Shown: positions 52,319 through 61,686, counted from the first letter of the stretch. The stretch is DNA of 64,000 nucleotides from Chloroflexota bacterium (GCA_026708115.1 JAPOVL010000025.1:62001-126000); one strand, 5' to 3'. The notes: generated by a model from the sequence alone, not told the origin. Numbers and translations are program-made.

Positions 52319-52663
52319 TTCTGCACTCCTTAGTGAATAGATTGGACAGCGAATGCTGCAGTTTCACTGTAGAGGGCGGATGTTGCAGGGGGCTTAGAGG
52401 AATATTACAGGTGGATTACAGGGCTGGGTCGCATTCCTGCCACGTCAAGAGCATTAGCATTTGTGAAACTTAAGTTGTACATAGCCATTCCACGCACTGG
52501 CGTCTCACTTGGCTAGACATAGATTCTCTCAGCGTTAACAAATATAAATAGTTAGTACTCTAAGAATATTCGTACTTACTAAACTGCTGTCTAGGACGTG
52601 ACAGCGTGTTAGCATTGCCGCTCGTTCAATGGTGCATGCTGGCCGGAAGCCGAGCCTAGACAG
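52319..52663. other. AT-rich divergent intergenic region
   Basis: 345 bases between two divergent secreted-protein genes, so both promoters should be here. From about 52440 to 52600 the DNA is notably AT-rich for this window. It includes an imperfect palindrome AGTTAGTAC...GTACTTACTAAACT (52550-52585). No small gene or tRNA was seen. Confidence 0.45.
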
Positions 52664-53614
52664 ATGCTAAGAATACTGCGCGCTTGCGGGATGATTATCG
52701 TAATTTCAATGGCTGTGGTCGTGGGTGCGGCCGCTTACATATTCTTTGTAGGCGGGCCCCGGGCGCGGCAAGCGTCCAATGTGTCAACGATAAGCGACAT
52801 CGAAACACCCATTCCACCCGGCGCCTCGTCATCATCCGTCCAGGTCTTTGCATCGTCCACATCCATCAGGCCCACAGAGACGTCGATTCCGCCGACATTC
52901 ACCTCCGTTCCGCCAAGCGATACCCCGATTCCGCCGACTCAAACGCCGCTGCCACCCACCGCAACCGCTGTTCCGCCTTCAAGCACGCCGACAACGAGCT
53001 CTGCTTACAGCGTCAACCGCTACGCGTCGCCTCAAACGCGCTACACGCATGGGACAGTGAACCTGCGAGAGGGTCCCGGCACCTCATATGACTTGCTGGG
53101 ATCTGTGCCCATCAACGCAGTCTTGCAGGTCGTCGGCAAGAGCGGCGATTGGTATCTGATTCGTCATAGCGGCCGAGAGGTCTTCATCGCTGGCTGGCTC
53201 ACCTTTGATACGCCGCTGCAACAGCCCGCGCAGCAGACGGGATTCTCCTGCAGTCCGCGCAAAAACTGCAGCCAAATGTCGTCTTGCGCTGAAGCTCGCT
53301 TCTATCTCACGCAATGTCAACGCGGCGATCTCGATAATGACAGCGACGGCACTCCCTGCGAAAGTATCTGCGGCGCTGCATCAGTACAACAGCCGGCTCA
53401 GCAACCCGCTGCGCCACAACAACCAGCGCAGCAGCCGACGGCGCGTGTGCAGCAACCCGCTGCGCCGCAAGAGCCAAGTTACTCCTGCAATTGCAGCAAG
53501 ACTTGCAGCACAATGTCCTCTTGTCAGGAAGCCTACTTTCAACTCAACAACTGCGGCTGCCGGCGACGCGACAATGACGGCGATGGCGTTCCCTGCGAAA
53601 AAATCTGTCGCTGA
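52664..53614 (+). CDS. Membrane-anchored SH3b protein with two Excalibur calcium-binding domains
   Basis: 316 residues. An N-terminal membrane segment (MIIVISMAVVVGAAAYIFF) is followed by a Pro/Thr/Ser-rich stalk (about 45-115, many PP-T repeats). An SH3b domain comes next (THGTVNLREGPGTSYDLLGSV..GDWYLIRHSGREVFIAGWL), then two Excalibur domains joined by a Gln/Pro/Ala linker. Each Excalibur has CSxMSSCxEAxF, then DNDxDGxPCExxC, the calcium loop. It is anchored outside the membrane, probably touching the cell wall. The architecture is common in monoderm bacteria. Confidence 0.82.
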   Translation: MLRILRACGMIIVISMAVVVGAAAYIFFVGGPRARQASNVSTISDIETPIPPGASSSSVQVFASSTSIRPTETSIPPTFTSVPPSDTPIPPTQTPLPPTATAVPPSSTPTTSSAYSVNRYASPQTRYTHGTVNLREGPGTSYDLLGSVPINAVLQVVGKSGDWYLIRHSGREVFIAGWLTFDTPLQQPAQQTGFSCSPRKNCSQMSSCAEARFYLTQCQRGDLDNDSDGTPCESICGAASVQQPAQQPAAPQQPAQQPTARVQQPAAPQEPSYSCNCSKTCSTMSSCQEAYFQLNNCGCRRRDNDGDGVPCEKICR

Positions 53615-53686
53615 GATCTCGGCCAATTGGCCCGAGTGGACATTCAGGCCATCCGTGATTCCGAGTCGATCTGAACTGTTTCGGAA

Positions 53687-54607
53687 CTAAGAATTCATCG
53701 ACACATCCGCCAAGCGCTTAATGTCTTTGGACGCCGCCAAACCCTCCGCCTCCAGCCTGGACGCCAGGCACTCATAGGCCCCATCCCACAAATCCGCAGC
53801 CAGCCAGCGCCTTCCCAGCCACTCGGCCGCCACGACCGTGGTGCCGCTGCCGCAGAAGGGATCAAGCACAATATCGCCTTCGGCGCTCGAAGCCCGGATG
53901 ATGCGCTCGTATAGCGCCAGCGGCTTCTGCGTGGGATAGCCGGTCGCTTCCGCCTGGTTGCCGCGCAGGGCGGGGATATCCCAAACATCGCGCATGGCGG
54001 CCATGCGGTAGACGCCGTCGTCGTCTTCGTCGAGCGAAATGTTGGAAAAGCCGTATTTGTGCGACAGGTAGGATTTCTCTTGCTGAGGATAGAAAACGTA
54101 AGCATCCGACTTGCTGTAAAAGAGGATGGTATCGTGCTTGCGGCCGAACCAGCGCTTGCTGAGGCCGCCGGTCTTGTAGTGCCAGACGATTTCGTTGCGG
54201 AAGTTCTCCGGGCCGAACACGGCATCCAGCGCCAGCTTGACATAGGCCTGCGTGCTGTGGTCGATGTGCAGGTAGAGGCTGCCGTCGCCGCGCAAGACGC
54301 GGCGCATTTCCAGCAGGCGAATGCCCAGCCAGCACAAGTAAGCGCTCATGCGCGCATCGGCGATCTGCCCAGCCGTTTCGATCAGGGACCAGAGGGCGGG
54401 GCAAGCGCCTTTGATCTCGTCGATCCATTCGTCGCGGGCGTCGCGCTCCCAGGACCAGCGATCGCGGAAGGCCTCCCCGAAGTCGCGGTCCTTGTTAAAA
54501 GGCGGGTCCGTCGCGATCAGATGGATGGAGGCATCCGGCAGGGCGCGCAGGAAGGGCAGGTTGTCGCCGATGTAGACGGCGCGACTTCGGAGCGTTACGG
54601 CTGCCAA
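53687..54607 (-). CDS. Beta-class DNA methyltransferase (likely N6-adenine)
   Basis: 306 residues. Motif IV ATDPPFNKDRDFGEAF comes first and motif I GDIVLDPFCGSGTTVVAAEWLGRRWLAADL late, with TGYPTQKPLALYERII before it, as in type III Mod and M.MunI-like adenine methylases. The only plausible start is TTG 54607, with GAGG upstream; it overlaps the BNR gene by 13 bases. No restriction gene is adjacent. Its coupling to a BNR hydrolase and a DinB-like protein is unexpected. Confidence 0.83.
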   Translation of the reverse strand: MAAVTLRSRAVYIGDNLPFLRALPDASIHLIATDPPFNKDRDFGEAFRDRWSWERDARDEWIDEIKGACPALWSLIETAGQIADARMSAYLCWLGIRLLEMRRVLRGDGSLYLHIDHSTQAYVKLALDAVFGPENFRNEIVWHYKTGGLSKRWFGRKHDTILFYSKSDAYVFYPQQEKSYLSHKYGFSNISLDEDDDGVYRMAAMRDVWDIPALRGNQAEATGYPTQKPLALYERIIRASSAEGDIVLDPFCGSGTTVVAAEWLGRRWLAADLWDGAYECLASRLEAEGLAASKDIKRLADVSMNS

Positions 54608-55698
54608 ATCGTGGCCTCGATGAAGCGCTCGCCGTCGCCGTCGGGACGGTCATTGATATAGTAGGCGGCCACCACCCTGCCGTCATCCAGCAGGACCGCC
54701 CGCACATAACCCATATCGCCGTTGGCGCCGCCAGCGCGCAAGACAATCTCGTCGCTCCAGGTCCCCCCCTCATCCGCGCTGATGCGGGCGCAAATCTGGT
54801 AAGGACCGTCGCGGTCGCCGTACATCAGCAGCAGGCGGCCATCGGCCAATTGCTTCAAGCAGGGCGGGTTGCCTGCGTGGCCCGGCTGGCGAAATGCCAC
54901 CGGGCGATTCAGGAAGCGCCAAGAGCGCCCGCCGTCGTCGGAGGCGTAGACATCGATCCAGCTATAGCCGCGGGCGCCTCTGCGGCAGCGGCGCGCGCAC
55001 ACCAAACGGCCGCCGGGCAATTGCAGGGCCGCGGGCATGGTGGCGAAATCGCCCGCTGCCAGCGGTCCTTCGCCCACCTCGGCCAGCAGCTCGAAGCTCA
55101 TGCCGCCGTCATCCGTCCGGACGCAGATGGTCTTGCCTTCCTCGCCATCGCCTTTGTTGGCGCTGAGGAAAAACAGCGCCCGGTGCTCGCCTTGAATCAG
55201 ATAATCGGTGCGTGAGGCGATGCCCGCCGTGTCAAACATCGGCAAGCGGTAGGGACCCTGCCAGCTGCGGCAGCGATCCGACGACAGGTAATAGAAGGAG
55301 AAGACGCCGGGCGCCAGACCGGTGCGCGCCACCATCAAAGCGAAATCGGGCTGCTCAAAATGCAGCGGCTGGGCGGGAACGGCGGCGGTCCCCGCGTGCA
55401 TGACTTCCGCCAGTCGCAAGCCCGCATCCATGTGCTCATCGGCCGACAAGCCCCGCCCGTCCGGGCGCGTGCCATTGAAATCCTCAAGCGCCCAGCTTGC
55501 GCCGCCATCGCTGCTGCGCGCTTGCACATTCACGAAGGGCAAGCGCCTGTCGCGGGCATGGCCGCGCTCGACGGTCTTGTGATAACCGAGTGTGAAGCCG
55601 ACGACAATCTCGTCGCCCCAGGCCCACATGCCGTAATTGGCAGGCCAGCCGGCGAAGCGCCCCGGCTCGCGATAGACTGTGACTTGTTCGGCCATCAT
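54595..55698 (-). CDS. BNR/Asp-box repeat sialidase-like glycosyl hydrolase
   Basis: 367 residues forming a six-bladed propeller with Asp-box motifs SSDGGASWALE, SSDRCRSWQGP, TDDGGMSFELL, SDDGGRSWRFL and SADEGGTWSDE. The Arg triad of true sialidases cannot be assigned with confidence, so the activity may be on other glycans. No signal peptide is present, so it is cytoplasmic. The start (ATGATG at 55698/55695) overlaps the DinB-like stop, giving translational coupling. Confidence 0.78.
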   Translation of the reverse strand: MMAEQVTVYREPGRFAGWPANYGMWAWGDEIVVGFTLGYHKTVERGHARDRRLPFVNVQARSSDGGASWALEDFNGTRPDGRGLSADEHMDAGLRLAEVMHAGTAAVPAQPLHFEQPDFALMVARTGLAPGVFSFYYLSSDRCRSWQGPYRLPMFDTAGIASRTDYLIQGEHRALFFLSANKGDGEEGKTICVRTDDGGMSFELLAEVGEGPLAAGDFATMPAALQLPGGRLVCARRCRRGARGYSWIDVYASDDGGRSWRFLNRPVAFRQPGHAGNPPCLKQLADGRLLLMYGDRDGPYQICARISADEGGTWSDEIVLRAGGANGDMGYVRAVLLDDGRVVAAYYINDRPDGDGERFIEATIWQP

Positions 55699-56168
55699 GC
55701 CTCCAAATGGCAGGTCATCTGCCGGATCTCGCCCAGGTGATAGGCGCTGTGCGCGATGATGCCCAGCATCGAAGACAATTCGGTGATGCCGCCCCAGCTT
55801 TCCGCCTCATCGAGATGGCCCTTGATGCGCTCATAGGTCTCTCGCAAGTCGGCCAGCAGGGCCGCCCACTCGGCTTCCGTGACCGCGCTGACGGTCGCCC
55901 AGATCTCGTCCCAGTCCACATAACTCAGGTCGCGCCCGAACATGCGGTCTTCCAGCACCCGCAAATAATAGCTCACATGCGCGACATGCGCGGCGATGGT
56001 GGCGCAGTCGCCCATGGGCTGCGAGGCACCCGCTGCGCTGATGCCGGCCAGCGTCTCGAAGAGCGACGTGCCCTTGTCGAGGTAGGCGCCCTGGACGCTT
56101 TCAAAGGTTTCCACCAGCAAGAACCGGAATCCGCGCGCGACTTCGCTGATGGGGATCTGTTTGGGCAT
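55695..56168 (-). CDS. DinB/YfiT-like four-helix metalloprotein
   Basis: 157 residues with two His clusters, AAHVAHVSYYLRVLE and GIIAHSAYHLGEIRQ, that give the three-His metal site of DinB-like bundles. Some members are thiol-S-transferases and many are uncharacterised; despite the name they are not the DinB polymerase. ATG 56168 has GAGGAG upstream. It is the first gene of a coupled three-gene set with the BNR hydrolase and a DNA methyltransferase. Confidence 0.78.
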   Translation of the reverse strand: MPKQIPISEVARGFRFLLVETFESVQGAYLDKGTSLFETLAGISAAGASQPMGDCATIAAHVAHVSYYLRVLEDRMFGRDLSYVDWDEIWATVSAVTEAEWAALLADLRETYERIKGHLDEAESWGGITELSSMLGIIAHSAYHLGEIRQMTCHLEA

Positions 56169-56350
56169 GGCTGGCTCCTCTCTGACAATTGAAATCTGGA
56201 TATAATAACATGGACTGCTCTTTTTTTACGCAGTGGCAGCACTTGGGTTTGCCCGTCGGCTTCTATTATAATCTTGATACGCGCGCAAGACTCCGTTCAC
56301 ATTTGCCGGATACCATCAGGGCATGTGACAAAGCGAAAGGACCAGACCCA

Positions 56351-56752
56351 ATGATCGAGAAAATCATGAAGTCAGAAGAGCAATGGCGCCGGGAACTGAG
56401 CCCGCAGCAGTACGCGGTCCTGCGCCAGCAGGCGACCGAGCGTCCCTTCACCGGCAAATACGTCAACTCCAAAGCCGCCGGCGTCTATGCCTGCGCCGCT
56501 TGCGGGCAAGCGCTGTTCTCCTCGGATACCAAGTACAATTCCTTCAGCGGCTGGCCCAGCTTTTGGGATGTGGTCGACGAGGGCAATGTCGGCCTGCGCG
56601 AAGACCTGAGCCACGGGATGCGCCGCGTCGAAGCCGTCTGCAACCGCTGCGATTCGCACCTGGGCCATGTCTTTGATGACGGTCCGCGCGACAAGACGGG
56701 CTTGCGCTATTGCATCAATTCCCTGGCCCTCGATCTCAAAGAAGATGCATAA
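56351..56752 (+). CDS. msrB: Peptide methionine-(R)-sulfoxide reductase
   Basis: 133 residues from ATG 56351 (AAAGGA upstream). Typical MsrB order: zinc pairs CAACG and CNRCDSHLGHVFDDGP, the substrate wall FSGWPSFWDVV, and the catalytic Cys in RYCINSLAL. It repairs the R-form of oxidised methionine using thioredoxin. The track's start 54 residues upstream translates the promoter region and is not supported. ATG 56366 is a minor alternative. Confidence 0.9.
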   Translation: MIEKIMKSEEQWRRELSPQQYAVLRQQATERPFTGKYVNSKAAGVYACAACGQALFSSDTKYNSFSGWPSFWDVVDEGNVGLREDLSHGMRRVEAVCNRCDSHLGHVFDDGPRDKTGLRYCINSLALDLKEDA

Positions 56753-56906
56753 GCCCCCGGCCACTGCGCCCCCTCCGTCCCCCGCCTCACGAGTCAAGAC
56801 CATCACCCCGTAACATCAGGGAGGGGAGCGTGAGCGCAAACCAGAGTATTTCATCTGCGCATTGTCGAGGTCTCGCCGGTTTGGTCGGGATTTCATCAAT
56901 GAGTCA

Positions 56907-56932
56907 CCCTTCCCCATTGCAATGGGGAAGGG
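56907..56932. repeat. 26-base perfect palindrome hairpin
   Basis: CCCTTCCCCATT-GC-AATGGGGAAGGG is fully self-complementary. It lies in a 246-base gap between msrB and the thioesterase gene that holds no gene. It belongs to the CCCTTCCC/GGGAAGGG hairpin class also seen at 50902. Confidence 0.6.
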
Positions 56933-56998
56933 CCGGGGATGGGGTAGAAAAAGTGCCCCCGCCTCAGTTTGCTACAGAGAGAATATAGGGTGGGGGCA

Positions 56999-57439
56999 AT
57001 GAACCCGAAAGACGAACGCCGCGGGCGCTACCAACATCAGCGCCAGATCCCCACCCGCTGGCGCGACAACGATGTCTATCACCACATCAACAACGTCATC
57101 TACTACGAATTCTTCGATACTGTCATCAACGGATACCTGATGGACGCCGGCGGTCTGGATTTCAGCGCGGGCGAAACCGTCGGCTTCGCGGTCGAGACGC
57201 ATTGCCAGTTCCTCAAGCCGATTCAATTTCCCGAAGTGGTAGACGCTTGCCTGCGCGTCGCCAAACTCGGCAATGCCAGCGTCCGCTACGAAATCGGCAT
57301 CTTCAAGCCGGGCGACGAAGAGCCAGCGGCCGTCGGTTATTTTGTGCATGTCTTCGTGGATCGACTGACGCGGCAGCCGGTGCCGATCGCGGGGAAATTG
57401 CGCCGGGCCATGGAAGCGCTGCAAGTCAGGGACGTGTAG
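56999..57439 (+). CDS. Acyl-CoA thioesterase (4HBT/YbgC-like hot-dog fold)
   Basis: 146 residues from ATG 56999 (GGGGGCA just before). [22 protein letters not shown] is the 4-hydroxybenzoyl-CoA thioesterase type active-site strand and helix (Asp in RDND). It then has [25 protein letters not shown], the hot-dog sheet. It cleaves short acyl-CoA esters; substrate unknown. Its last 14 bases overlap the convergent livF gene. Confidence 0.82.
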   Translation: MNPKDERRGRYQHQRQIPTRWRDNDVYHHINNVIYYEFFDTVINGYLMDAGGLDFSAGETVGFAVETHCQFLKPIQFPEVVDACLRVAKLGNASVRYEIGIFKPGDEEPAAVGYFVHVFVDRLTRQPVPIAGKLRRAMEALQVRDV

Positions 57440-58169
57440 GGTCGCGACCCGCCAGCGCCGCCCCTTCATGCACGCCCAGGTAGCCTTTGATCGTCTCTTC
57501 GTCATTGAGGCAGGCCTTGGCGCTGCCCTCAAAGGCCAGTTGCCCCTCGCGCAGGACAAAGGCATAATCGCAATACTGCAAAATCCGCCGCGCGTTCTGC
57601 TCCACCACCACCAGCGTGATGTCTTGCCGACGCAGGTCCTGCAAGACGCGAAAGACATCGCCCGCCACGGCCGGCGCCAAACCGGCGCTCGGCTCATCCA
57701 AGAGCATGATCGACGGTCGGCTGAGCCAGGCGATGGCGATTGCCAGCATCTGATGCTCGCCGCCGCTCAGCAGTCCCGCCCGCTGGGCCTGGCGACGTCC
57801 CAAAATGGGAAAAAGCGCCAACAACTCGTCCAGGGCCTCTTGTCGCCGCTCACGCGGCAGGCTGCGTACGCCCAATTGCAAGTTTTCCAGCACCGTCATT
57901 TCGCTGAAGATGTTCTCGCGCTGCGGCACATAAGCGATGCCCATTTTAGAGATGTCTTCGGTGCGCAGCCCGACCAACTCGCGTCCCTTCAACTGTATCG
58001 AGCCGCCGAAGATCGTGTTGACGCCCATGATCGCCTTCATCAGCGTACTCTTGCCGGAGCCATTCGGCCCCAACACAGCGCTGAATTGTCCCTCGGCGAA
58101 GGCCAGGCTGAGGCCTTGCAAGATCTCTAATTTGCCATAGCCGGCGGTGAGAGATTCAACTCTTATCAT
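57426..58169 (-). CDS. livF: Branched-chain amino-acid ABC transporter ATPase LivF
   Basis: 247 residues: Walker [17 protein letters not shown]-loop in [18 protein letters not shown] (typical of LivF), signature [16 protein letters not shown], Walker [15 protein letters not shown], and the switch His replaced by Gln in VVVEQNARR, as normal for LivF. ATG 58169 is preferred over TTG 58187. It is the last gene of the liv operon and powers import of leucine-type or other amino acids. Confidence 0.9.
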   Translation of the reverse strand: MIRVESLTAGYGKLEILQGLSLAFAEGQFSAVLGPNGSGKSTLMKAIMGVNTIFGGSIQLKGRELVGLRTEDISKMGIAYVPQRENIFSEMTVLENLQLGVRSLPRERRQEALDELLALFPILGRRQAQRAGLLSGGEHQMLAIAIAWLSRPSIMLLDEPSAGLAPAVAGDVFRVLQDLRRQDITLVVVEQNARRILQYCDYAFVLREGQLAFEGSAKACLNDEETIKGYLGVHEGAALAGRDPTRP

Positions 58170-58190
58170 GATGTGTGTCCCCCGCAAAGC

Positions 58191-58213
58191 GGGCGACCTG
58201 GCAGGTCGTCCCC
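58191..58213. repeat. GGGCGACC-type hairpin between livG and livF
   Basis: GGGCGACCT-ggc-AGGTCGTCCC (one mismatch), next to CCCGC-aaa-GCGGG (58181-58193). It is a member of the GGGCGAnCC hairpin family and may act as an mRNA-processing or stability element inside the operon. Confidence 0.45.
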
Positions 58214-58274
58214 AGATCGTTCCAAATGATAGTGAATGCGCCCAAGGAAAGAGGGCCTGCGCCGGTAGGGCATA

Positions 58275-59030
58275 TCAGTCCCCAAAATAGACCTCGCGCA
58301 CGGTCTCATGCGCGGCGATGTCGTCGGCGCTGCCTTCCGCCAGCAGGTTGCCCAGGTGCATCACGTAGACATAATCGACGAAGTCAAAAAGGATCTCCAG
58401 CCGGTGCTCGACGATCAGAAAAGTGATGCCATGATCGTCGCGCAGGCGGCCGATTTGCTGGAAGATCTCATAAGCCAGCTTGGGCGCCACGCCAGCCGTC
58501 GGCTCATCCAGCAGCAGCAGCTTGGGCCCGCCCATCAAAGCGCGGGCGATCTCCAGCAGCTTCATTTGACCGCCCGACAGATCCGACGCCAAGGTGTCGT
58601 AATCCTTTAGCAGGCGCACTTGTTCCAGCACGTCTATCGCCGAACTCGCATGTTCCTCTTCTTGCGCCTGCCAGAACCGCCGCCAGGGCGCGTACCAGGG
58701 ATGTTCGCCCCGCTGTCCCTTCACCGGCAGCAGTACGTTGTCGAGGGCTGTCATTTTGAAATACAGCGACGGCTCTTGATAGCCGCGGGCGATGCCGCGC
58801 CGAAAGACCTGATCCGAGGACAAGTCGCTGATGTCGTCGCCGTCAAAGACGATGCGCCCGGCGCTGAGATCGGTCGTGCCGGCGATCAGATTGATCACGG
58901 TGCTCTTGCCGGAGCCGTTGGGGCCAATCAAGCCGATGATGGCGCCTTCGGCAACATGCAGCGAGACATCGTCCACGGCGCGCAAGCCGCCATAATCTTT
59001 GCGGATGTTTGTCAACTCGAGCAGGGGCAT
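58275..59030 (-). CDS. livG: Branched-chain amino-acid ABC transporter ATPase LivG
   Basis: 251 residues from ATG 59030 (AAAGGG upstream): Walker [17 protein letters not shown]-loop RGYQEPSLYFKMTALDNV, signature DLSGGQMKLLEIARAL, Walker B KLLLLDEPTAGVAP, H-loop IVEHRLEILFDFVD. The long insert after the Q-loop (WYAPWRRFWQAQEEE) is characteristic of LivG. It pairs with LivF on the inner face of the membrane. Confidence 0.9.
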   Translation of the reverse strand: MPLLELTNIRKDYGGLRAVDDVSLHVAEGAIIGLIGPNGSGKSTVINLIAGTTDLSAGRIVFDGDDISDLSSDQVFRRGIARGYQEPSLYFKMTALDNVLLPVKGQRGEHPWYAPWRRFWQAQEEEHASSAIDVLEQVRLLKDYDTLASDLSGGQMKLLEIARALMGGPKLLLLDEPTAGVAPKLAYEIFQQIGRLRDDHGITFLIVEHRLEILFDFVDYVYVMHLGNLLAEGSADDIAAHETVREVYFGD

Positions 59031-59070
59031 CAGCGACCCTTTCCATGCAACAGGCGCAGACTTGCCGAGA

Positions 59071-59607
59071 TCACCAGGGAAGACCGCATAAGTCCAGCAC
59101 CGCACATTGCGGCACTGGTTTCATGACGGGCATCACCATGACCTCCTCCCGCGGGAACAAGACATTTGCGCCGTCTTGCCGCACTAGCGTATCCCCGGCG
59201 AAGGAAGTGAAGCCAAAACGCCGATAGTAACTCCGCATATGCGGGCCACAAAAAAGCAGCGCTATATCGACCCCCATTTCACCTTGCAAGAATTCGATCG
59301 CCCGGCGCAGCCCGGCCCCGGCAAAGCCTTTTCGGCGCTGCGACGGGTGCGTCTTCACACTGCCAATCCCGCCGATCAAGATCGCGTCACCGTCACATAA
59401 GCAAAGTCGCGTCAAGACACCTACATGAGAAACAAGCTGCTGATCCAGATCCCGTATCATGATGCTCCATTTTGTCGGCGCCCACTCCCGCCGCGAAGGC
59501 GCGTTATCCGCGTGCGGCGTCGGCGGATAAACTGCCGCGGTCAATGCCCGCAGCGCCCCCGCTTCCGCATCGCTCATTTTCGTCGCCTCAATGAGTTCCA
59601 GATGCAT
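59071..59607 (-). CDS. GNAT family N-acetyltransferase
   Basis: 178 residues. The acetyl-CoA motif A is SVKTHPSQRRKGFAGAGLRRAIEF, with the preceding strand GDAILIGGIGSV and a later SYYRRFGF typical of the fold. The acceptor is unknown. It sits between livM and livG on the same strand (30 and 40 base gaps), so it is co-expressed with the amino-acid importer and may acetylate an imported compound. Confidence 0.82.
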   Translation of the reverse strand: MHLELIEATKMSDAEAGALRALTAAVYPPTPHADNAPSRREWAPTKWSIMIRDLDQQLVSHVGVLTRLCLCDGDAILIGGIGSVKTHPSQRRKGFAGAGLRRAIEFLQGEMGVDIALLFCGPHMRSYYRRFGFTSFAGDTLVRQDGANVLFPREEVMVMPVMKPVPQCAVLDLCGLPW

Positions 59608-59637
59608 GGCTCTAAGCTCGCTTTAGTACAGGCCGCA

Positions 59638-60693
59638 TTATCGTCCCTGTACCCTCCGCAACACTTCATGGGCATTGGTCGTCAGCGGAGATTCCGGCAG
59701 CAGCCCACCCGGACGATAACGCAGCATCAGCAGCAATATCACGCCAAAAAGGATGAAGCGCGCATAATTGAATTCAATCGGCGAACCGCTCATATTCAAT
59801 ACGATCGCGGCTATCTGGGTAATGCGATCCATAATGGCGATCAGCAGCGCGCCCAGCAGGGCGCCGCGGTTATTGCCCACGCCGCCCAGCACGACCATCA
59901 CCCAAATGTCCAGGGTCAGGGTCACCACATAATCGTTGGTGTTGACAAAGCCGGTATTCAAGGCGAATAGCACGCCGCCCACCGCCGCGATCATCGAGCC
60001 GATCAACATGATCCGCGCGCGCGCCAGGGAAATGCCTTTGCCCAGGCTCCGCGTCACATCTTCGTTTTCGCGCAGGCCCTTGAGCATGCGACCAAAGGGC
60101 GAATGCACCAGGCGCTGGCTGTAAAAGTAAGCGATCGCGGCCAGCACCAGCGCCAGCAACATGAACAAGACGGCGCTCGCGCGCGGGTCATCCAGAAAAT
60201 AAAAAGGCTGCGCCACGCCGGAAATGCCGTTATGCGAACAGATCAGATCGTCCGCGCCGCGCACGACGATGCGCACGATCTCGCCGCCGACCAGCAGGAC
60301 CAGCGCCAGGAACCATTCTTCTTTCAGACGCAACGTCACATAGGAGACGGCAAAACCAACCAGACCGGCCAATATCGCAGCGACTATGAAAGTGATGGCG
60401 AGATTGATAAACCCGGCCACCGGTTGCGCCGCCATAATCTCCGAGCGCAACTGCAGGGCCTGGCCCATAGTCTGCCGGCAAGGGTGTATGACTTGCTCGC
60501 CCGCCAGCAGCGGCAGCAAGCGCGTGTAAGTGAGGCCTGCGACATAAGCGCCGATTGAGACGAAGAGCGCTTGCCCGAAGTTGGGCACGCCAGCTACGCC
60601 GTATTCCAGATTGAGGCTGATGGCCATCAAGGCGTAAATGCCAAAAAGCGTCAAAACGGCGACGGCGGTTGCGCCGATGTCGATGTTAATCAT
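59638..60693 (-). CDS. livM: Branched-chain amino-acid ABC transporter permease LivM
   Basis: 351 residues from ATG 60693, which overlaps the livH stop (ATGA). Eight or more membrane segments; family marks are SLNLEYGVAGVPNFGQALFVSIGAY, LRENEDVTRSLGKG and VVLGGVGNNRGALLGA. Compared with usual LivM it has a longer periplasmic loop (about 60-90, HPCRQTMGQALQLRSEIM). The track's start at 60939 extends in the wrong frame into livH. Confidence 0.9.
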   Translation of the reverse strand: MINIDIGATAVAVLTLFGIYALMAISLNLEYGVAGVPNFGQALFVSIGAYVAGLTYTRLLPLLAGEQVIHPCRQTMGQALQLRSEIMAAQPVAGFINLAITFIVAAILAGLVGFAVSYVTLRLKEEWFLALVLLVGGEIVRIVVRGADDLICSHNGISGVAQPFYFLDDPRASAVLFMLLALVLAAIAYFYSQRLVHSPFGRMLKGLRENEDVTRSLGKGISLARARIMLIGSMIAAVGGVLFALNTGFVNTNDYVVTLTLDIWVMVVLGGVGNNRGALLGALLIAIMDRITQIAAIVLNMSGSPIEFNYARFILFGVILLLMLRYRPGGLLPESPLTTNAHEVLRRVQGR

Positions 60694-61610
60694 CGCTGCA
60701 AGTCTCGGCCGCGGTTGAAAAGTTCGGTGAAGCCCTGGGGACGGATGAGCAGAACCACAATGATGATGAAGAATGGGATAGCCGGCTTGTAAGCGAGATC
60801 GACGCCGAAGTTGAAATTGAGAAACAGCATCACCGTGTTTTCCGAGAAGGCCACGACATAAGCGCCGAGAATGGTGCCGGAAAAACTCGACAGCCCGCCC
60901 AGGATGGCGGCTGCGAACACGGACAGGATCGCCACCCAACCCATGAGCGGGCTGACCGCCGTCTGCAATCCCCAGAGCGCGCCCGCCACGCCCGCCAAGC
61001 CGCCAACCAGCACCCAGGTGTAATTCTTCACCCGCTCGACTGGTATGCCGATGACGCGCGCCAGACTGGGGCTATTGGCCAGGGCCCGCATCTCGCGCCC
61101 CAGCGGCGTCCCGTTGAGTAGCGTGGTCAGCAAAAGCACCAGCACAATACTCGTCGGCGCTACCCAGGCGAAGACATTTGTCAGGATGAGCGGGCCTTCT
61201 CGATAGATGATCTGCAGTGGAATACGAATGCGGGTGTCAAATAGATTGAAGTAATCGGCCATCATGAACAGGATATAGCGCAGGATGAGCCCGACCGCGA
61301 AGGACGACAAAATTAACGTGTAGAGGGATACATTCCGCCCCTCCAGCGGCTTGAACACCGCCAGGTGGCTGACCAACGCAACCACGGCGCCGACGACGAA
61401 AGCGGCTGTCATGATAACAAAAGGATTGACCTCGCCCGAAAGCGAGACGATCAGCGCCGCGAAGGCGCCAACCGTCACATATTCGGCATGGGCGAAGTTC
61501 GGCAAACGGATGACGCTGAAGGTCAAGGTAATGCCCAGCGCCATCAAGGCATAGAGGCTGCCGATCTGAATGGTATTGACGACGGAGGTCACCAAAAGAG
61601 CAGTGGGCAT
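60690..61610 (-). CDS. livH: Branched-chain amino-acid ABC transporter permease LivH
   Basis: 306 residues with about eight membrane segments: GSLYALMALGITLTFSVIRLPNFAHAEYVTVGA at the start, then RALANSPSLARVIGIPVERVKNYTW, the loop that contacts the ATPase, and AAILGGLSSFSGTILGA. It forms the membrane channel with LivM. It follows livK with a 113-base gap holding a GC-rich hairpin. Confidence 0.9.
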   Translation of the reverse strand: MPTALLVTSVVNTIQIGSLYALMALGITLTFSVIRLPNFAHAEYVTVGAFAALIVSLSGEVNPFVIMTAAFVVGAVVALVSHLAVFKPLEGRNVSLYTLILSSFAVGLILRYILFMMADYFNLFDTRIRIPLQIIYREGPLILTNVFAWVAPTSIVLVLLLTTLLNGTPLGREMRALANSPSLARVIGIPVERVKNYTWVLVGGLAGVAGALWGLQTAVSPLMGWVAILSVFAAAILGGLSSFSGTILGAYVVAFSENTVMLFLNFNFGVDLAYKPAIPFFIIIVVLLIRPQGFTELFNRGRDLQR

Positions 61611-61658
61611 CCCTAACCCCGTCCCACGATGCAGGGAGACTTGTAGCGGCTTAGCGAA

Positions 61659-61686
61659 ATCCCTCCCAGCTGTATCAGGGAGGGAT
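61659..61686. repeat. ATCCCTCCC/GGGAGGGAT hairpin between livK and livH
   Basis: A 9-base perfect stem with a 10-base loop, placed after the binding-protein gene as at 37389. It may hold down permease expression relative to the binding protein. Confidence 0.5.

Noticed and set aside
55695-56168. DNA polymerase IV (DinB) reading of the DinB-like gene
   Set aside because: The name refers to the four-helix metal-binding family; polymerase motifs are absent.
56710-56988. 92-residue ORF between msrB and the thioesterase
   Set aside because: Runs through the 26-base palindrome and GC-rich repeat DNA, with no start signal.
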